The translations under genes and the position numbers were made by a program. A stretch of DNA of 33,809 nucleotides from an uncultured Myxococcales bacterium (lineage in GTDB: Bacteria > Myxococcota > Myxococcia > Myxococcales > Myxococcaceae): the NCBI GenBank assembly GCA_903911905.1, contig CAIWFK010000046.1:1-33809 (forward strand), read 5' to 3'. The notes below the pieces were generated by a model. The model did no database searches and had not been told where the DNA came from. It saw nothing but the letters and a program-made list of their open reading frames with translations. This document shows, piece by piece, positions 32,301-33,809 of this stretch. Numbering within the stretch: position 1 is the stretch's first letter; every line of letters starts with the position of its first letter.

Positions 32301-33809
32301 ACGACAGCCGCAACAAGCGCAACCTCGAGCTCCAGCACCTGGTCGACCCGGGCCCCGCCTTGCCCGCGCGCGATGCGGCCCTGCTGACTCTCGACACGGC
32401 TCCGAATACCGACTTCACCTCAGGCACGCTGCGCACCCAGTGGGGCTACGACGGCAACGGCAACCTGGCCGCCCAGACCGACCCCCTGGGGCGCCAGTCG
32501 ACGCACGAGTACGGGCTCCTCAACCGACTCAAGACGACGACGTACTCCCAGCACGTGCAGCCGCGAGTGCTCCCGAGCATCGACAGCGAGGTCTACACGT
32601 ACACCGGGACAGGCCAGCTGAAGACGGCGACGCAGCAGAAGACGACAGCTGCTGGCGCCGTCTCCGAGCTTACGAAGCACGACTACGACGCGCTGGAGCG
32701 ACGGAACCTCACCACGAGGTACGACGGCCAGCCCCTGACCTACGACTACGACATCAAGGGCAATCGGACCCTGGTGCAGGACGGGACAGGTGAATCCACG
32801 GTCTACACCTACGACGCCGCGGACCGCCTGAAGACGGCCACGACGCCGGCCGGCAAGGCGACATACGACTACTACGGTGACGGCCTACTCCGTGTGACGA
32901 CGCACACCGCAGGGGCGGTGACGGGGATGGTGGAGACTCGCACGTACGACGAGGCAGGTCGGGTGCGGAAGCTGGAGACGACGACTCCGACGGTGGGCGT
33001 TGGTCCCCTCGTGGCGCGCTTCGAGTACGGCTACGACGACAACGGCAACAGAAACCAGCAGCTCGAGACTCGTGGAGGGGCGGCCACCGAGACCACCTCA
33101 TACGGCTATGACGACGCCGACAGGCTGGTGGGGGTCCAGTACCCCGAGAGGACAGAAGTCTACCGGCTGGATGCGGTGGGTAACCGCAATGGCGAGAAAA
33201 AGGCCGCGCCTGGAGTGGTGGCGGCGCTGACGGTGGCGGCGTTTGCGGCGCTCAGTCCCGCGTCTGCGCTGGCGTCGATGGAGAAGCACTACAACGCCGT
33301 CGACTGGCTGACGACCGTGACTCCGGCGACGGGCCCCGCGACGACGCTGACTTATGACGCGGCTGGCGAGCGCGTGGCCGAGGGTACCAAGACGTACGCC
33401 TGGGACATCCGCGGCACCCTGACGCAGGTGAAGGACGGGGACATCATCCTCGGCAGGTACGACTACGACGCCCAGTTGCAGAGAGTGAAGGCCGACAGCT
33501 CGTCTGGGCACGTCGAGTACGTGCTGGACGGGATGTACGTGCTGCAGGAGTCGGGGGCGCGGACGAGGCGGTACCACTACGGGGAAGGGAAGGGTCTCTC
33601 CGTCGGTGACGCGACTGGCGCTCGCTGGCTCCTCAACGACGGTCTGGGCAGCGTCAGCGCCGAGGTGACGCCGACGGGCCAGACGGTGGTTTCCCGCGAA
33701 TACGACGCGTGGGGCAACTACCGGTCCGGGACGACTCCGGCGTCCAATGATGCCCGACTTGGCTACACGGGGCACCAATACGACGTTGAGTCGGGGCTGA
33801 CGTACGCCC
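23342..33809 (+). CDS. YD-repeat (Rhs-type) secreted protein with transglutaminase-like domain, 3' end outside window
   Basis: One open frame runs from GTG at 23342 to the window edge (3489 codons, no stop). A Sec signal peptide (MKNFVAFTLMCAATLALARA) supports this start; the only purine-rich site (GGGGGA) is 3 nt upstream, so translation is probably coupled to the giant gene ending 10 nt before. Regions: helical segment about 30-250; transglutaminase-like domain about 281-425 (LLIALLRAQNIPARYV, HVWVE with H396, WVSIEPSF) lacking a nucleophilic Cys; Big_1-like modules near 919 (GNPVAGAPVTF) and 1061 (GNPVSGATVSW); Rhs N-terminal module near 1622 (DLEVPGRMPLQFARTYSS, GMGWNHSY); YD repeats about 1700-3470 (YDANGNL, YDAVGNV, YDDNGNR); core motif LGYTGHQYDVESGLTYA at the end. 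Rhs proteins fold into a hollow shell that often holds a C-terminal toxin. The tip here is outside the window, so toxin activity is unproven. Confidence 0.9.
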   Translation, partial: MKNFVAFTLMCAATLALARAPDVEVLRNPYSGQPLTNARIASEAARHVAEVEAKERPKTKPTGRTLELAEHLARLVGTPRSTYFRCHLLSLLDAREPGDGARQQAAEAMVALEFLEKTVDVDVLAVDAVLAHSLKNDDPAQTPLVAEQRATLQARHQSVRDLATGIAKGLQRRTGGVFARGVEVMHGCLGDDAASTARELTESLRKWGAVGSAGVLGVADLTYNVGGVPTPALPQGSVTPSYVQSGVSGTTLADVTAGHEVVLTDSIVAKATQLGSAAAAYDFVKNDIRLDWSYGAMKRPDVTLASGAGNPAELAGLLIALLRAQNIPARYVWGTISLSAERLAGTMGFLTSTEADTLDSGSAFALDATRRNSVLAALTAAGVPFVVSNGDVQLGHVWVEAFLPYGSYRGASVGREASQWVSIEPSFGGKARVARTAPQVDALTLLHTTAQGLTDDYLAQPRGQGFLDFVRARVAAALAASGSSSTVDQVLGAVIQRPERLGLIPGSLPYAVVSVAGEASFLPDSLLHQVHFDVSDGSGSLFAATIPLHQLTAQRTVLTFKPATQADEVLVSGFGSLYDVPAATLNLLPTLRVNGVELAVATRALSMGSSAKFVTELVLPSGERRRIENDLTFGNVVALGFAAPTNTFIEGTFPNDADGAAERWLYARAVDYATRWTAAEEQLSGLLGLPLFRLTPNVVLVDNQLAVEESLGVRTRVAWNGVQVDADLRTTAPIGPAQAVHDFMRLSGFAGSSLEASVLVAGTGEDSISTTGALQEALAQGVPILTITEATAASQLPSLAASPAVLREISAALSAHREVRIPVAPLTVKSWTGTGFTVRNPATEEASYFLSGVVSGGQTVVSPDAYTDKALVKQLQSPGALPTVTDTSLVARIVKVPGFPDVETSTLDNLKPRVVRVYVTTSKGNPVAGAPVTFRHDGGLSVARFVDPGQQCPDTTDARTALPSTHLTSTNASGEATAFVCPETNIGAFFLRERLATGVDRARGITDVQAEAFPTGVPNPVGVRLTTPFVLFANSGPVFKLTKNPNAQAFAAQEASTVLWVQATDLFGNPVSGATVSWVQNLVANGRFMVTPHDATSLSVGPVFLQLLSPDQLGSEEDVTDFLGFSVTTYIAPSYASPCRGVQNGCVEPTGPQVTVTAASGGQQADFPLELTDPEFMARGRSKVDLGGTYGTEMSSPILVNVFRRGGSWKPLTALELATAGATATYTAFGATPGTFERKTVSAEEILNSVPVVDDDATFAFWPRYSVKQGVQEIWIDVFANIDGRHPFSTRLTAAVPVAPATLVPIHQGLGTPIDVSTSGARISSSDNRTGFFLNNPGATTLYLVVDQPSPRILDFPTPTSPTGAVTQPGAPLLLPPASLPNGLPVLGLSGTFFIQKILGSGGPVRGLVYASWPSQGPDAVELLKAEFIADLSLTTGNAGEDSSTSFTIDSRSPGIVTTPSSTPSTLDVANGVDVVASLTFPVRTLGNQRAMPQQPPVGQPDSEDPIPAPGRLNLQPNFSGDVRVFVGTPPTLAAQGRVTVDTSGLVSGVDDIPTQSAVSRLLLDADGLLYAQLYPNDPAGVPVDVEFTPADQSPALHSQLVLKTVLRDLGVMPLGQTFVKDVSVADGHLVKQFSDLEVPGRMPLQFARTYSSNGTDRSPLGMGWNHSYRIYLQEYPLGDVTKQVVVGGSGGGQAFACGSSGCLPQRGYHGTLQLVTGLSGTQEWAYRTKGGVTYYFSVNPDAHNRRWVSRVQDAVGRVTTFAYDSSLTPYEVTRVTEPPGTSGFGRYLQFTYDAPAPTKLPVLSKVELMTGDALNSPTSLNVCVFFGFNADANLSSAERRPCVGPGERRTEAFGYVQGQTTEQLKSNLHTYTDANSNVTTFDWLGPNDTIAGVSAYSLFTPEQRAERIKAVTEPSNYQTQFNYSIVQRNGGFVFQTVVTPARADMQGPDGQTTYVMDGYGSTSSIVRPMVSATPGPARFVTTSQTFDPATHLLANEVDARGRPSQFLYDANGNLSSKVMLTPALAGVGDIPATAQPGDATGTVTYPQVSETWRYDDDFAEWTCHIDAEGRVESRVVDPTTGLVTEIRRHFLPTACPQPATHPNDSVTAFVYFKPGSTLSASNAVAGDLVQRTDPNGGHSRVTSYDTYGNATSQEQEVDSNSSISTTNKFDDRSRLYETYDSSGHHSTTEWDELDRPRHVQKLNDLSAPEARVSPGSDVNYSYYPAGQKHVETDNGVGLTRTYTLDGLNRVVQVLEQGAQLPTAGFATVMGYDEHSNLVAKVDRRGVATFTDFDFADRPVRTSVALCDAATAQGSVTNVAVGAQPPPLQRKCPGSGSTVSAYIVGSTRYDDAGNKVGETNAQGHETLYGLDSLYRTVTVTSPQMPDEALGNVLKHWVTTRRYDRTNKLRYESDGNQRVQSTDYDGLGRLHSTTYGKGRVDTRTYAGGSDNVSNETFGAGLGGLNRWWSRDTNFDKLNRATHSVQTVTDAPTYTTDTRYNDTAAGHSVATKDAEGFVSVQLLDGLDRIYQATTDTAQANGLTRTTPADPLLASALELTSKYQYDAHNNRTHTVDALNRATVETYDGLNHLTARTRLLADGRPAGVSESFTVDGEGRLFDSTDARQLRHTATFDLLGRQRSWTLYELLSNGNQPLVERRADYNDTPDAQRRTTRVDTDALQHLTTSYSDAFGRTVRVEDPPVNGITYFAETRYDAKAKRVELDRNGFVTHLTYDEVYRLTNTEDFESAAAAAANSATYSEPATYVDDTRTVTRVDRSLITTVGVTDGLGRLTSSTRGTLPQVQLETHTFDGLSREVSMTDANVHTTTSVFDGAGRKVRATKAVGTSDTEETVTSYDAVGNVLSTKSLRVTGVAYDVRHTYDDLNRDVRIEDATGRVTTHAFDEAGNLECVKQMKGGAPITFGGAGGKTVDEIRALVCPGTFTTHYVYDEDNKETQLTDANGNSWNFVYDAARNLVAKQDANGHLTTFGYDSRNKRNLELQHLVDPGPALPARDAALLTLDTAPNTDFTSGTLRTQWGYDGNGNLAAQTDPLGRQSTHEYGLLNRLKTTTYSQHVQPRVLPSIDSEVYTYTGTGQLKTATQQKTTAAGAVSELTKHDYDALERRNLTTRYDGQPLTYDYDIKGNRTLVQDGTGESTVYTYDAADRLKTATTPAGKATYDYYGDGLLRVTTHTAGAVTGMVETRTYDEAGRVRKLETTTPTVGVGPLVARFEYGYDDNGNRNQQLETRGGAATETTSYGYDDADRLVGVQYPERTEVYRLDAVGNRNGEKKAAPGVVAALTVAAFAALSPASALASMEKHYNAVDWLTTVTPATGPATTLTYDAAGERVAEGTKTYAWDIRGTLTQVKDGDIILGRYDYDAQLQRVKADSSSGHVEYVLDGMYVLQESGARTRRYHYGEGKGLSVGDATGARWLLNDGLGSVSAEVTPTGQTVVSREYDAWGNYRSGTTPASNDARLGYTGHQYDVESGLTYA
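33212..33274 (+). other. Signal-peptide-like hydrophobic segment inside the YD shell
   Basis: Residues about 3291-3311 of the YD-repeat protein form an uncharged hydrophobic run (GVVAALTVAAFAALSPASAL) preceded by GEKKAAP and followed by A-SMEK. The basic lead, hydrophobic core and ASALA end mimic a Sec signal peptide or a single membrane helix, lying between two ordinary YD repeats about 180 residues before the window edge. Confidence 0.6.

Overview
The window is about 34 kb of GC-rich bacterial DNA. Dense G/C-ending codons, very long secreted mosaic proteins (CARDB, SPNGDG, FN3 and Ig modules) and a YD-repeat/Rhs protein with a transglutaminase-like N-terminal part suggest Myxococcota (myxobacteria). 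This is inferred from style: no rRNA, tRNA or other taxonomic marker is present.

Left part (1-4018), minus strand. An 8-bp tandem repeat (1-173) lies downstream of a divergent DnaB-type replicative helicase (230-1564). Upstream of the helicase come a strong two-tier hairpin (1641-1677), a 397-residue helix-turn-helix protein of unknown family (1758-2951), a gene-poor stretch (2952-3350) and two small genes (3351-3667, probably frameshifted, and 3770-4018). The gene-poor stretch holds a candidate plus-strand small RNA (promoter, stem-loops and intrinsic terminator, about 3007-3114) lying antisense to the leader of the helix-turn-helix gene, and a cluster of GATCAG palindromes (3322-3369). Together this resembles the replication-control module of a plasmid, phage or integrated element, but no integrase, relaxase, partition gene or structural gene is visible.

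Middle (4019-4269). A divergent intergenic region contains an AT-rich triple direct repeat of GACTC with an exact 11-bp period and an imperfect inverted repeat. Both are candidate regulator sites for the large plus-strand operon.

Right part (4270-33809), plus strand. Two huge genes are separated by 10 nt. The first encodes a 6353-residue Sec-secreted protein. In order it has a zinc-metallopeptidase-like domain, an alpha-helical toroid-like region, CARDB repeats, four SPNGDG modules, two beta-propeller-like regions, FN3 modules, 13 Ig-like repeats in an alternating A/B pattern, and a cysteine-rich, beta-helix-like C-terminal cap. The second encodes at least 3489 residues of a Sec-secreted YD-repeat (Rhs-type) protein. 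It has a transglutaminase-like domain lacking its nucleophilic cysteine, Big_1-like modules, an Rhs N-terminal module, a long YD shell with an embedded signal-peptide-like segment, and the start of the Rhs core motif. The window ends there, just before where the variable C-terminal tip (often a toxin) and any immunity gene would lie.

Working model (inference): the two plus-strand genes form a translationally coupled surface or secreted system, a giant adhesin/protease delivered together with an Rhs-type effector. The left block is functionally separate and replication-related.
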